Shown: in pieces, positions 1-6,744 of the stretch
How the letters are laid out: the number at the start of each line of letters is the position of its first letter
How positions within the stretch are numbered: the first letter of the stretch is position 1
Assembly: GCA_002292815.1 (NCBI GenBank)
Contig: DBBX01000026.1
Coordinates: forward strand, 1-9,354
Length of the DNA stretch: 9,354 nucleotides
Direction of reading: 5' to 3'
Source of the DNA: Thiotrichaceae bacterium UBA973
Lineage (GTDB): Bacteria; Pseudomonadota; Gammaproteobacteria; Eutrophobiales; Eutrophobiaceae
Position numbers and translations under genes: made by a program
Notes under the pieces: generated by a model
Databases searched by the model: none
What the model saw: only the letters and a program-made list of their open reading frames with translations
What the model was told of the DNA's origin: nothing

Positions 1-1826
1 ACTGTGACCGATTTAGCAAGATTTCGCGGTTGATCAATATCAGCACCTTTAATGACAGCGACATAGTAAGCCAATAATTGTAACGGCACAGTGTGAAGTA
101 TAGGTGCCATGAAGTCATAAACAATATCAAGATTAATGACATAGACGCCTTCTGTAGATTCTACCTCGCTTTCTTTATCGGCAAACAAATACAATTTTCC
201 ACCACGTGCTTTCACTTCTTGCAGGTTTGATTTTAGTTTTTCCAAAAGATCATTATTTGGCGCAATCGCAACAACCGGCATATCATCATCGACCAAAGCC
301 AATGGACCATGCTTCAGTTCTCCAGCCGCATAGGCTTCAGCATGGATATAAGAAATCTCTTTTAATTTCAATGCTCCTTCCATTGCAATTGGTAAAAAAC
401 TACCTCGGCCAAGGAACAAGGCATGATGCTTATCAGCGAAATCATTAGCCATTGTCTCAATTTCTTCTTTATGATGAAGTAATTGATTTACACGCCCAGG
501 CAAACTCTCAAGTTGCTTAACTAATATAGTTTCATCTTCTTCGAAAAGATTATTATGTTTTGCTATAGCAATGACCATTAGAAATAATGCAACAAGCTGT
601 GTGGTGAAGGCCTTGGTAGAAGCAACACCAATCTCTGGTCCTGCATGTGTTAAAAATACAAGTTCAGACTCTCTTGTTAAAGAACTCTCACCAACATTAC
701 AGATAGCTAAAGTACTTAAAAAACCTGACTGTTTTGCTAATTGTAATGCAGCCAGAGTGTCTGCAGTTTCACCTGATTGCGAAATTGAGACAAACAAGGT
801 GTCATCTGTCACTACCGATTTTCTATATCGGTACTCACTTGCAATTTCAACATGACACGGTATTCGCGCGATTTCTTCCATCCAATGAGCGGCAATTAAA
901 CCGGCATGATAGCTAGTGCCACATGCGGTAATTTTGACCGACTTTACTTGGGAAAATATTGAATCTGCATTTTGTCCAAATTCAGTGGTAATAACCTGAC
1001 CATCTTCAATACGACTTTCTAATGATTCCGCAATTGCATTTGGTTGAGAAAATATTTCCTTTAGCATGTAATGTCGGTAGCCTGCTTTATCAGCCACATC
1101 AGCATTTAATTCAGACACATTGATCGGACGTTCTACAATTTCTAATTCGGAATTATAAATGGTCAATTTATCGCGTGTGATATCTGCGATATCACCATCT
1201 TCCAGAAAAATAAATTGTTGCGTTACCGGCAATAAGGCAAAGACATCCGAAGCAATAAAATACTCACCAATGCCAACACCAATAACTAATGGACTGCCAT
1301 TTTTGGCTGCGATCAACCTATCTGGATCAGCACTATTGATAACGCCTAAGGCATAAGCCCCTAGTAATTGTTTTGTAGTATTAAAAACGGCGTGTAACAA
1401 ATCAGGGTTAGTTTGTAATGCCTCATAAACGGCATTAACAACCACCTCTGTATCAGTTTCCGAGTTGAATTCAAATCCCGAGGCGCTTTGCTGCGCGCGT
1501 AATTCTTCATGATTTTCGATAATACCATTATGAACAAGAGCGACTTGTTCACGACAGATATGCGGATGAGCATTGTTGACGCTCGGTTTACCATGTGTCG
1601 CCCATCGTGTATGAGCAATACCTGTTCCTCCGCTTAGCGGTGCTGTTTCATACTCCTTGAGAAGGTCATTAACTTTTCCTTCGACTCGTAAACGTTGTAA
1701 CGGTTTACCATGACTAGCAACCGCTAATCCGGCTGAATCATAACCGCGATACTCAAGTCTTTTTAAACCTTCCAGTAAAACCGGAGAAACATCTCGTTGA
1801 GCAACCCCACAGACTATTCCACACAT
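1..1826 (-). CDS. glmS: Glutamine--fructose-6-phosphate aminotransferase (isomerizing), 3' end just cut by window edge
   Basis: GlmS makes glucosamine-6-phosphate from fructose-6-phosphate and glutamine in the cytoplasm, the first step toward UDP-GlcNAc for peptidoglycan and LPS. The reading frame is open from ATG 1826 to the left edge: 608 residues ending in AKSVT, where E. coli GlmS (609 aa) ends AKSVTVE, so about two residues and the stop are missing. The N-terminal class II glutamine amidotransferase domain begins MCGIV, with Cys2 as nucleophile, which fixes the start; HTRWATHG, HNGIIENH and SETDTE follow. Two SIS sugar-isomerase domains carry CGTSYHAG, SQSGETADT, STKAFTTQL, and EGALKLKEISYIHAEAY followed by AAGELKHGPLAL. 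Residue 6 is Cys where E. coli has Gly (MCGIVC versus MCGIVG). The gene starts 13 nt after the lipoprotein stop without a terminator between them, and no Shine-Dalgarno is visible in the AT-rich gap. Identity is certain. Confidence 0.97.
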   Translation of the reverse strand, partial: MCGIVCGVAQRDVSPVLLEGLKRLEYRGYDSAGLAVASHGKPLQRLRVEGKVNDLLKEYETAPLSGGTGIAHTRWATHGKPSVNNAHPHICREQVALVHNGIIENHEELRAQQSASGFEFNSETDTEVVVNAVYEALQTNPDLLHAVFNTTKQLLGAYALGVINSADPDRLIAAKNGSPLVIGVGIGEYFIASDVFALLPVTQQFIFLEDGDIADITRDKLTIYNSELEIVERPINVSELNADVADKAGYRHYMLKEIFSQPNAIAESLESRIEDGQVITTEFGQNADSIFSQVKSVKITACGTSYHAGLIAAHWMEEIARIPCHVEIASEYRYRKSVVTDDTLFVSISQSGETADTLAALQLAKQSGFLSTLAICNVGESSLTRESELVFLTHAGPEIGVASTKAFTTQLVALFLMVIAIAKHNNLFEEDETILVKQLESLPGRVNQLLHHKEEIETMANDFADKHHALFLGRGSFLPIAMEGALKLKEISYIHAEAYAAGELKHGPLALVDDDMPVVAIAPNNDLLEKLKSNLQEVKARGGKLYLFADKESEVESTEGVYVINLDIVYDFMAPILHTVPLQLLAYYVAVIKGADIDQPRNLAKSVT

Positions 1827-1839
1827 AGTTAGTTATTAA

Positions 1840-2358
1840 TTAATTATTTTTATTGATATACGTGTCATGACTCATGAAACGTTTCTCTTCATCAAGTATA
1901 AATTCATTGGCTTCTATTTTCGCATGCATCTGCTGATTTGGCGATAAATTACCTGAGGCGGCAAGCACTTCAATCTGACGCGCCGCTTTTTGATTGCCTT
2001 GCTGTGAGGCGGCGAAATACCATTTATAAGCTTCCTGATTGCTTCTTTGTATCCCGCGTCCAAAATTGATCATATCTCCATAATTTCTTTGGGCATCAGC
2101 ATGTCCCGCTTTTGCTGCGCGTCCATACCATTCGAGGGATTTTTTATAGTCTTTTTGAACGCCAAAACCTAAATAGTAAAGTATGCCCATATAGTTTTGC
2201 GCATCGGCATCACCCGATTCAGCTAACGGCATCCAAAGCGAAAATGCGGTTTCATAGTCACCATTTTCAAATGCCTTTTTCGGATCTGTTTCTTTTCCAC
2301 AAGCGGTAATTTGCAGAATAGTTATTAAAATAAATAGGATTAAGGAAGATTTATACAT
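1840..2358 (-). CDS. Sel1-repeat (TPR-like) lipoprotein, function unknown
   Basis: A 172-aa protein with a lipoprotein signal peptide: Lys3, a hydrophobic run at residues 5-18, then lipobox I-T-A-C with the lipidated Cys at residue 20. Gly follows the Cys, not Asp, which by the E. coli sorting rule suggests the outer membrane. The mature part has a TPR-like helical pair at about 27-51 and two Sel1-like repeats at about 52-87 and 88-123, with the typical pattern DAQ-x-x-x-G-x-x-x-x-x-G-x-G-x-x and WY-x-x-A-A. The charged tail (124-172) lacks repeats and ends in an Asn-rich KNN. Sel1 repeats are protein-protein interaction scaffolds; the partner cannot be read from the sequence. It lies 61 nt downstream of tRNA-Pro and 13 nt upstream of glmS, so co-transcription with glmS is likely. 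No clear Shine-Dalgarno precedes the ATG, though the signal peptide supports this start. Confidence 0.85.
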   Translation of the reverse strand: MYKSSLILFILITILQITACGKETDPKKAFENGDYETAFSLWMPLAESGDADAQNYMGILYYLGFGVQKDYKKSLEWYGRAAKAGHADAQRNYGDMINFGRGIQRSNQEAYKWYFAASQQGNQKAARQIEVLAASGNLSPNQQMHAKIEANEFILDEEKRFMSHDTYINKNN

Positions 2359-2419
2359 GCTAGGTCAATGTGCAATATTTTGGCTAATTCTCAATTAATT
2401 GATACATCACAAACTATTA

Positions 2420-2496
2420 TGGTCGGGACGGCAAGATTCGAACTTGCGACCCCCTGCACCCCATGCAGGTGCGCTACCAAGCTGCGCTACGCCCCG
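2420..2496 (-). tRNA. tRNA-Pro, anticodon GGG
   Basis: A 77-nt cloverleaf can be folded by hand. The 7-bp acceptor stem pairs CGGGGCG with CGTCCCG (one G-U pair) and includes the C1-G72 pair characteristic of bacterial tRNA-Pro. The D arm has a GCGC/GCGC stem. The anticodon stem CCTGC/GCAGG encloses the loop ATGGGGT, giving anticodon GGG, which reads CCC and CCU. The T arm contains GTTCGAATC, the discriminator base is A73, and the 3' CCA is encoded. E. coli proL has the same anticodon and a very similar body. A tRNA-Pro just after the ihfA/merR-like pair is also the Pseudomonas arrangement. No obvious terminator follows the gene, so transcription may continue into the lipoprotein gene and glmS. 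Confidence 0.97.
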
Positions 2497-2507
2497 TTGT
2501 GAATAAG

Positions 2508-2536
2508 ATGATACTAACTAAACATGAGAGTTTCAG
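2508..2536 (-). promoter_or_regulatory. Candidate sigma-70 promoter for tRNA-Pro
   Basis: On the minus strand CTGAAA (2531-2536, 4/6 match to TTGACA) is followed by a 17-nt spacer and TATCAT (2508-2513, 5/6 match to TATAAT). The predicted start point would be about 4-5 nt upstream of the mature tRNA 5' end, a usual place for a tRNA promoter. This is based on consensus match and position only. Confidence 0.45.
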
Positions 2537-2556
2537 CTACTGTCTGAGTTCAGTAG
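2537..2556 (-). repeat. Inverted repeat (6-bp arms) upstream of tRNA-Pro
   Basis: The minus strand reads CTACTG, 8 nt, CAGTAG: perfect 6-bp arms directly abutting the candidate -35 box of tRNA-Pro. No T-run follows, so it is not a normal intrinsic terminator for the ihfA/merR-like transcript. It could be a weak 3'-end hairpin or a protein-binding dyad, or it could be chance. Confidence 0.3.
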
Positions 2557-2610
2557 TCAGAATTTATAAACCGGGAAATACGAAAACTAATTGATTATTT
2601 TATATGTAAG

Positions 2611-2967
2611 TTAACGTCGTAACAGATCTAAAACTTCTTCTAGCTCAGTTCTTAGCTGTTTAATGATCTGTTGGCTTTGATTTGAATCATCTTTAGCTTC
2701 ATCGCCAGAAAGACGTTGCCTTGCGCCTCCAATGGTAAATCCTTGTTCATAGAGCAAACTTTTTATCTGTCTAATCAGGATGACATCATGTCGCTGATAA
2801 TAGCGTCGGTTGCCACGACGTTTAAGCGGCTTGAGTGATGGAAATTCTTGTTCCCAGTATCTCAAGACATGTGGCTTAACAGCACAGAGGTCGCTTACCT
2901 CACCTATGGTAAAATAACGTTTACCGGGTATTGCCGGTAATTCACTATTGTTAGACGCTTCCAGCAT
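2611..2967 (-). CDS. MerR-family transcriptional regulator next to ihfA (conserved, target unknown)
   Basis: A 118-aa DNA-binding protein. Residues 18-85 form a MerR-type winged helix-turn-helix: YFTIGEVSDLCAVKPHVLRY (helix-turn-helix), then WEQEFPSLKPLKRRGNRRYY (wing), then DVILIRQIKSLLYEQGFTI. After GARQRLSGDEAKDD the C-terminal tail (about 98-118) looks like a short amphipathic coiled coil, suited to dimerisation. There is no long effector-binding domain and no Cys metal site as in MerR or CueR; the only Cys is residue 28 within the helix-turn-helix. It strongly resembles the 118-aa MerR-type protein found next to ihfA in Pseudomonas. The start overlaps the ihfA end by 17 nt, suggesting translational coupling. 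I know of no established target, and nothing in the window reveals one. Confidence 0.9.
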   Translation of the reverse strand: MLEASNNSELPAIPGKRYFTIGEVSDLCAVKPHVLRYWEQEFPSLKPLKRRGNRRYYQRHDVILIRQIKSLLYEQGFTIGGARQRLSGDEAKDDSNQSQQIIKQLRTELEEVLDLLRR

Positions 2968-3250
2968 ATGCTTCTACTCGTGCCTTTAGTTTTTGGCCAG
3001 GACGAAATGTCACTACGCGCCGTGCGCTAATAGGAATTTCTTCACCCGTCTTTGGGTTTCGTCCAGGGCGTTGTTTCTTATCTCTCAAATCAAAATTTCC
3101 AAAACCGGAAAGTTTAACCTGATTCCCTGATTCTAGAGCGGAGCGAATTTCTTCAAAGAACATTTCTACAATTTCCTTGGCTTCACGTTTGTTTAGGCCA
3201 AGTTCTTCGTATAGTTTTTCCGCCATTTCAGCTTTTGTCAGTGCCGCCAT
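2951..3250 (-). CDS. ihfA: Integration host factor alpha subunit
   Basis: A 99-aa DNABII-family protein. With IhfB (not in this window) it forms the IHF heterodimer, which bends DNA sharply and assists recombination, replication and transcription. Residues 1-45 give the helical dimerisation part (ALTKAEMAEKLYEELG); VKLSGFGNFDLRDK follows; the beta-arm at about 58-80 contains RPGRNPKTGEEIPISARR, with Pro66 equivalent to the intercalating Pro65 of E. coli IhfA. The body ends VTFRPGQKLKARVE. Length matches the family. ATG 3250 lies 1 nt beyond the pheT stop, and its likely Shine-Dalgarno (AGAGAA) lies inside the last pheT codons, so translation is probably coupled. The pheT-ihfA order is the classical gammaproteobacterial one. 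IHF alpha is favoured over HU by position, by the arm sequence and by close match to E. coli IhfA. Confidence 0.97.
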   Translation of the reverse strand: MAALTKAEMAEKLYEELGLNKREAKEIVEMFFEEIRSALESGNQVKLSGFGNFDLRDKKQRPGRNPKTGEEIPISARRVVTFRPGQKLKARVEAYAGSV

Positions 3251-3251
3251 A

Positions 3252-5627
3252 TTATTCTCTCAGTTTTGCACCGAAATTATTATTTAGACCAGCCATCACC
3301 TTTTTCATGATGGCCTCAACCTCTAGGTCCTTAAGAGTGCTAGAAGTTGCTTGAAAGGTCAAGCCTAAAGCGAGACTTTTTTTCCCCTTTTCAATACCTT
3401 CGCCTTGATACACGTCAAATAACTCTAGGTTAGTTAGTAGGTCCGTGCACTCATTTCGAGCGCATTTCAGAACATCGTCAAATAGTATTTTTTCATCGAT
3501 CACGATAGAAATGTCTCTTTTTACAGACGGATATTTGGAGATTGGTTGATAGCGTGTTTTTTCCTGCTTAATTATATTTTTTATATTAAATTCAAATAGA
3601 TAAATATTATCCGAAAGATCATACTGGGCACATAATTTGGGATGTAAACGGCCAAAATAACCTGCGTTGTTACCTTTAACAAAAACATCTACGGCTTGTC
3701 CAGGATGTAATATATTTGATGAGCTCAATTTCATCTCAACATCATCAGCGTTGAACATAGAATAGACAATTGTCTCAACATCACATTTAAAATCATAGAA
3801 ATCAGATGATATGCTTCTCTTATCCCATTGTTTTTCATTAATATTTCCATAAATTAAAGCAGCAACATGAGGTTCTTGTTGAAGATCATCTTTATTATTA
3901 AAAACCAGCCCCGTCTCAAAAATTCGGATCCGTTCTATTTGACGTTTAATATTGTATTGCAATGTGCTTATCAAACCAGCTGACAAACTGGTTCGCATCT
4001 CCGATAATTCTGGTGCTATTGGATTAGCCAGCAATAAATTATTATCGTTATGATTCAATAGTTTATTTAATTTAGGGTCAACAAAACTATATGTAATCAC
4101 CTCATGATAATCGTGGTTTACGAGTACTTCACGTATGCGCTTAATCGTCTCATGCCTCTCGTTGGCTACGCGCATTTTCAATTTATTGCTGGGTGCAGAA
4201 ACAGGAATCGCGTCATAACTGTATATCCGCGCCAGTTCTTCGATAAGATCAACCTCAATATTTAAGTCGAAACGATGTGAAGGAGGAACTGTATTCCATT
4301 GTTTTTCTTGATAATTACATTGCATTCCTAGGTTGGTGAATGTCTCTGAGACAAACTGTTCATCTAATTCAATACCGAGTATGCGTTTGATCTGTGATTT
4401 TCGAAGATTGACGCCGGCATTCTTAGGTAAATCTGCGTTACTTAATACTTCGACAATTGGACCAACCCGTCCGCCACACAACGCTATAATCAAAGCAGTA
4501 GCGCGCTCAATCGCAGCGGACTGGAGCTCTGGGTCCACTCCTCGTTCGAAACGATGCGAGGAATCAGTATGCAGGCCATATTGACGAGCTTCACCACTGA
4601 TAGACTCTGGTGTAAAAAACGCACTTTCCAGAAAGATATTTGTTGATGTTGTCGTGACCGCACTATCGTAGCCGCCCATCACGCCGGCCATGGCTATTGG
4701 ACCCGTTTCATCCGTTATTAATACTGTACCGGATTTGAGTTCAATTTCAGATTCATCGAGTAGTTTTATCGTTTCTTCAGCTACTGGAAGACGCACCTCA
4801 ATGTCCCCCTGTAGACAATCATTATCAAATGCATGCATGGGCTGACCTAACTCAAGCATGACAAAATTGGTTATATCAACAACGACATTAATGCTTCTAA
4901 GTCCTGAACGTCTTAGTTTTTCAGACAGCCAAAGCGGTGTTTTAACAGCGGTATCGACATTTTCTATCACTCGGCCAAGATACTTCGGACATGCCTTAGC
5001 CGCTGAAAGAATGACATTGCGTGTTGTCGCTATGTTGGTGTCAACTGCTTGAACTTCAGGGACGCTAAAATCGATTTTATTAAACACAGCGACTTCACGA
5101 GCGATGCCAGTAATGCTAAGGCAATCGCCACGATTTGGGGTTAGCGATATTTCAATTATGTTGTCATTTATTTCAATTAATTCAGGAAGTTCCTTACCGA
5201 TTGGCTCATTAGTAGATAGTTCTATAATGCCATCATGATCGTCACCTAAACCAATTTCTTTCGCAGAACAAAGCATTCCAGATGAAGTGACACCCTTGAG
5301 TGTTACGGCCTCCAGTTTTTCTAAACCCGGTAGACTTGCACCAAGTTTAGCCAAGACTGTTCGCATCCCTTCTCTGACATTAGCCGCACCGCAGACAATG
5401 GTTAATAATGCTTTATCGCCACAATCGACCTCACAGATTTTGAGCTTGTCTGCATCGGGATGTTTCGATACCGATTTAACCTCAGCCACCACCAATCCTG
5501 AAAATGTTGAACAAGCCGGTTCAACTCCATCGACCTCTAACCCAGCCATGGTTAACTGATGCATTAATGTTTCGGAATCTATCTCCGGATTAACAAACTC
5601 CCTTAGCCATTGTTCACTGAATTTCAT
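3252..5627 (-). CDS. pheT: Phenylalanine--tRNA ligase beta subunit
   Basis: A 791-aa protein, the beta chain of the cytoplasmic alpha2beta2 PheRS that charges tRNA-Phe. Near the N-terminus is an EMAP/OB-type tRNA-binding domain (about 40-150, VVAEVKSVSKHPDADKLKIC). The B3/4 editing domain (about 210-390) includes GQPMHAFD with His265, AGVMGG, and FLESAFF with Glu334, positions associated with hydrolysis of mischarged Tyr-tRNA-Phe. The B5 domain (about 400-475) contains IEVDLIEELARIYSYD. A catalytic-like core and the C-terminal anticodon-binding FDX-ACB domain (about 695-791, YPSVKRDISIVID) complete the chain. E. coli PheT has 795 aa, so this is full length and no domain is lost. It starts 16 nt after the pheS stop, with a weak Shine-Dalgarno (GGGA) about 11 nt from the ATG. 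Confidence 0.98.
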   Translation of the reverse strand: MKFSEQWLREFVNPEIDSETLMHQLTMAGLEVDGVEPACSTFSGLVVAEVKSVSKHPDADKLKICEVDCGDKALLTIVCGAANVREGMRTVLAKLGASLPGLEKLEAVTLKGVTSSGMLCSAKEIGLGDDHDGIIELSTNEPIGKELPELIEINDNIIEISLTPNRGDCLSITGIAREVAVFNKIDFSVPEVQAVDTNIATTRNVILSAAKACPKYLGRVIENVDTAVKTPLWLSEKLRRSGLRSINVVVDITNFVMLELGQPMHAFDNDCLQGDIEVRLPVAEETIKLLDESEIELKSGTVLITDETGPIAMAGVMGGYDSAVTTTSTNIFLESAFFTPESISGEARQYGLHTDSSHRFERGVDPELQSAAIERATALIIALCGGRVGPIVEVLSNADLPKNAGVNLRKSQIKRILGIELDEQFVSETFTNLGMQCNYQEKQWNTVPPSHRFDLNIEVDLIEELARIYSYDAIPVSAPSNKLKMRVANERHETIKRIREVLVNHDYHEVITYSFVDPKLNKLLNHNDNNLLLANPIAPELSEMRTSLSAGLISTLQYNIKRQIERIRIFETGLVFNNKDDLQQEPHVAALIYGNINEKQWDKRSISSDFYDFKCDVETIVYSMFNADDVEMKLSSSNILHPGQAVDVFVKGNNAGYFGRLHPKLCAQYDLSDNIYLFEFNIKNIIKQEKTRYQPISKYPSVKRDISIVIDEKILFDDVLKCARNECTDLLTNLELFDVYQGEGIEKGKKSLALGLTFQATSSTLKDLEVEAIMKKVMAGLNNNFGAKLRE

Positions 5628-5643
5628 ATGTCATACATTCCCA

Positions 5644-6624
5644 TCAGTGAAATTGCTTAAGAAAGCGTAAATCGTTATCGAAGAACATCCTCAAGTCATC
5701 GACACCATAATAAAGCATGGCTAAACGCTCTACGCCCATGCCAAAGGCAAGCCCGGTATACTTTTCTGGGTCAACACCCACATTTCTTAAGACGTTTGGA
5801 TGGACCATCCCACACCCTAAGACCTCTAACCATCCCCGATCACCCATAATATCAACCTCAGCAGAAGGTTCCGTAAAAGGGAAATAAGACGGACGAAAAC
5901 GTATTTGTAATTCTTTTTCGAAAAATATTTCCAGGAAATCGATCAACATGCCTTTCAAATCTGCAAAGGTCACCGATTCGTCAACAATGAGACCTTCCAC
6001 CTGATGAAACATCGGCGTATGCGTCATATCTGAGTCACATCGATAAACTCGGCCAGGTGCAATAAAACGAAACGGGGGGTTATTATCTTGCATGATGCGT
6101 ATTTGCACCGATGAGGTGTGTGTTCTTAATAATCTTCCGTCTGGAAAATAAAAGGTATCGTGCATCGCACGCGCAGGATGATTGTCTGGAATATTAAGCG
6201 CTCCAAAATTGTGATAATCATCCTCAACTTCTGGCCCTTCAACCACATCAAAACCGACTTGCTGAAAAAGAGACTCTATTCGCTGCAAGGTTAATGTAAT
6301 CGGATGTAAACCGCCACGGCGATTACCTCTACCGGGTAATGAAACATCCAGTCGACCTGCTTTAATTATTTCATTAAGACGTTCATCTTCAAGCACTGCT
6401 TTGCGCGCATCTATCGCCGCTTGCACCATCGCCTTGGCAATATTGATAACTTGACCAGCCTGTGGTCTTTCTTCTGCAGGTAATTTACCGAGTTGCTTTA
6501 GTAGTTGCGTGAGTTGACCTTTCTTACCGAGATAATCAACTCTGATGAGGTCTAATTGAGTTAGATCATCTGTAGAATCAATTTCAGATAAAGCCTGAGC
6601 TTGTAGTTTCTCGGTGTTATTCAC
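5644..6624 (-). CDS. pheS: Phenylalanine--tRNA ligase alpha subunit
   Basis: The catalytic alpha subunit of PheRS, a class II synthetase. The N-terminal coiled coil (about the first 85 residues, with RVDYLGKKG) contacts tRNA. Catalytic motifs follow: GGLHPITLTLQRIESLF, RTHTSSVQIR, the motif 2 region GRVYRCDSDMTHTPMFHQ, FRPSYFPFTEPSAEVD, LGCGMVHPNVLRNVG, and motif 3 GLAFGMGVERLAMLYYG, in which the Ala matches the residue shaping the Phe pocket in E. coli (Ala294). The frame extends to a TTG at 6636 (330 aa). I prefer the GTG at 6624 (326 aa): a GGA lies 7 nt before it, and the RVxYLGKKG motif then falls at the same residue number as in E. coli PheS (327 aa). The TTG has no convincing Shine-Dalgarno. 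An intrinsic terminator lies upstream, so pheST may have its own promoter or be controlled by read-through. Confidence 0.97.
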   Translation of the reverse strand: MNNTEKLQAQALSEIDSTDDLTQLDLIRVDYLGKKGQLTQLLKQLGKLPAEERPQAGQVINIAKAMVQAAIDARKAVLEDERLNEIIKAGRLDVSLPGRGNRRGGLHPITLTLQRIESLFQQVGFDVVEGPEVEDDYHNFGALNIPDNHPARAMHDTFYFPDGRLLRTHTSSVQIRIMQDNNPPFRFIAPGRVYRCDSDMTHTPMFHQVEGLIVDESVTFADLKGMLIDFLEIFFEKELQIRFRPSYFPFTEPSAEVDIMGDRGWLEVLGCGMVHPNVLRNVGVDPEKYTGLAFGMGVERLAMLYYGVDDLRMFFDNDLRFLKQFH

Positions 6625-6642
6625 TTTTGAATCCAATATATC

Positions 6643-6671
6643 GTCGCTACGGACTCATGTCCTCTCACGAC
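6643..6671 (-). promoter_or_regulatory. Possible stem-loop in the pheS 5' leader
   Basis: On the minus strand GTCG and CGAC (outer arms) enclose GGAC-ATGA-GTCC (4-bp inner stem, 4-nt loop), separated by an internal loop of TGAGA opposite GTAG. It lies between the terminator and the pheS start, ending about 18 nt before the preferred GTG. The arms are short, so it may be chance; if real it could affect pheS translation. Confidence 0.25.
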
Positions 6672-6692
6672 CTAATGTACATTCATGCACAT

Positions 6693-6725
6693 AAAAAAAG
6701 GGAAAGGTAAGCCTTTCCCTGTTTT
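6693..6725 (-). terminator. Intrinsic terminator between rplT and pheS
   Basis: On the minus strand a perfect 9-bp stem, AGGGAAAGG / CCTTTCCCT, with a CTTA tetraloop is followed at once by a run of T's, preceded by AAAAC. It lies about 25 nt after the rplT stop and about 70 nt before the pheS GTG. It has the standard shape of a rho-independent terminator or attenuator. In E. coli the attenuator at this place is preceded by the Phe-rich leader peptide PheM; here the only short frame between rplT and the hairpin is ATG-ATG-ACT-TAA (MMT), with no Phe codon. The site is therefore better read as the terminator of the thrS-infC-rpmI-rplT transcript, possibly leaky. Confidence 0.88.
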
Positions 6726-6744
6726 AAGTCATCATACGAAATGA

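Noticed and set aside
571..1356. Plus-strand frames of 60-94 codons inside glmS.
   Set aside because: They are antisense to strongly conserved glmS sequence, resemble no known family and have no supporting start context.
1361..1618. An 85-codon minus-strand frame inside glmS, which could suggest a frameshift.
   Set aside because: It is out of frame with glmS, and the glmS frame stays open with its motifs continuous on both sides.
2392..2401. The palindrome CAATTAATTG between tRNA-Pro and the lipoprotein gene.
   Set aside because: Ten AT-rich bases in an AT-rich gap are expected by chance, with no second copy or clear promoter around it.
2359..2496. tRNA-Pro as a possible phage or genomic-island attachment site.
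   Set aside because: No integrase, no duplicated tRNA 3' end and no island-like genes are seen; the flanks are core genes in an expected order.
6641..6673. A hammerhead-ribozyme-like string (ATGAGTCCGTAG...CGACGA on the minus strand) in the pheS leader.
   Set aside because: It lacks the invariant CUGAUGA (the sequence is ACATGA) and the GAAA core (GATA here), stem II would be mismatched, and no stem I/III closure is visible. The likeness is superficial.
6719..6744. A PheM-like leader peptide before the terminator.
   Set aside because: The only short frame between the rplT stop and the hairpin is ATG-ATG-ACT-TAA, with no Phe codon.
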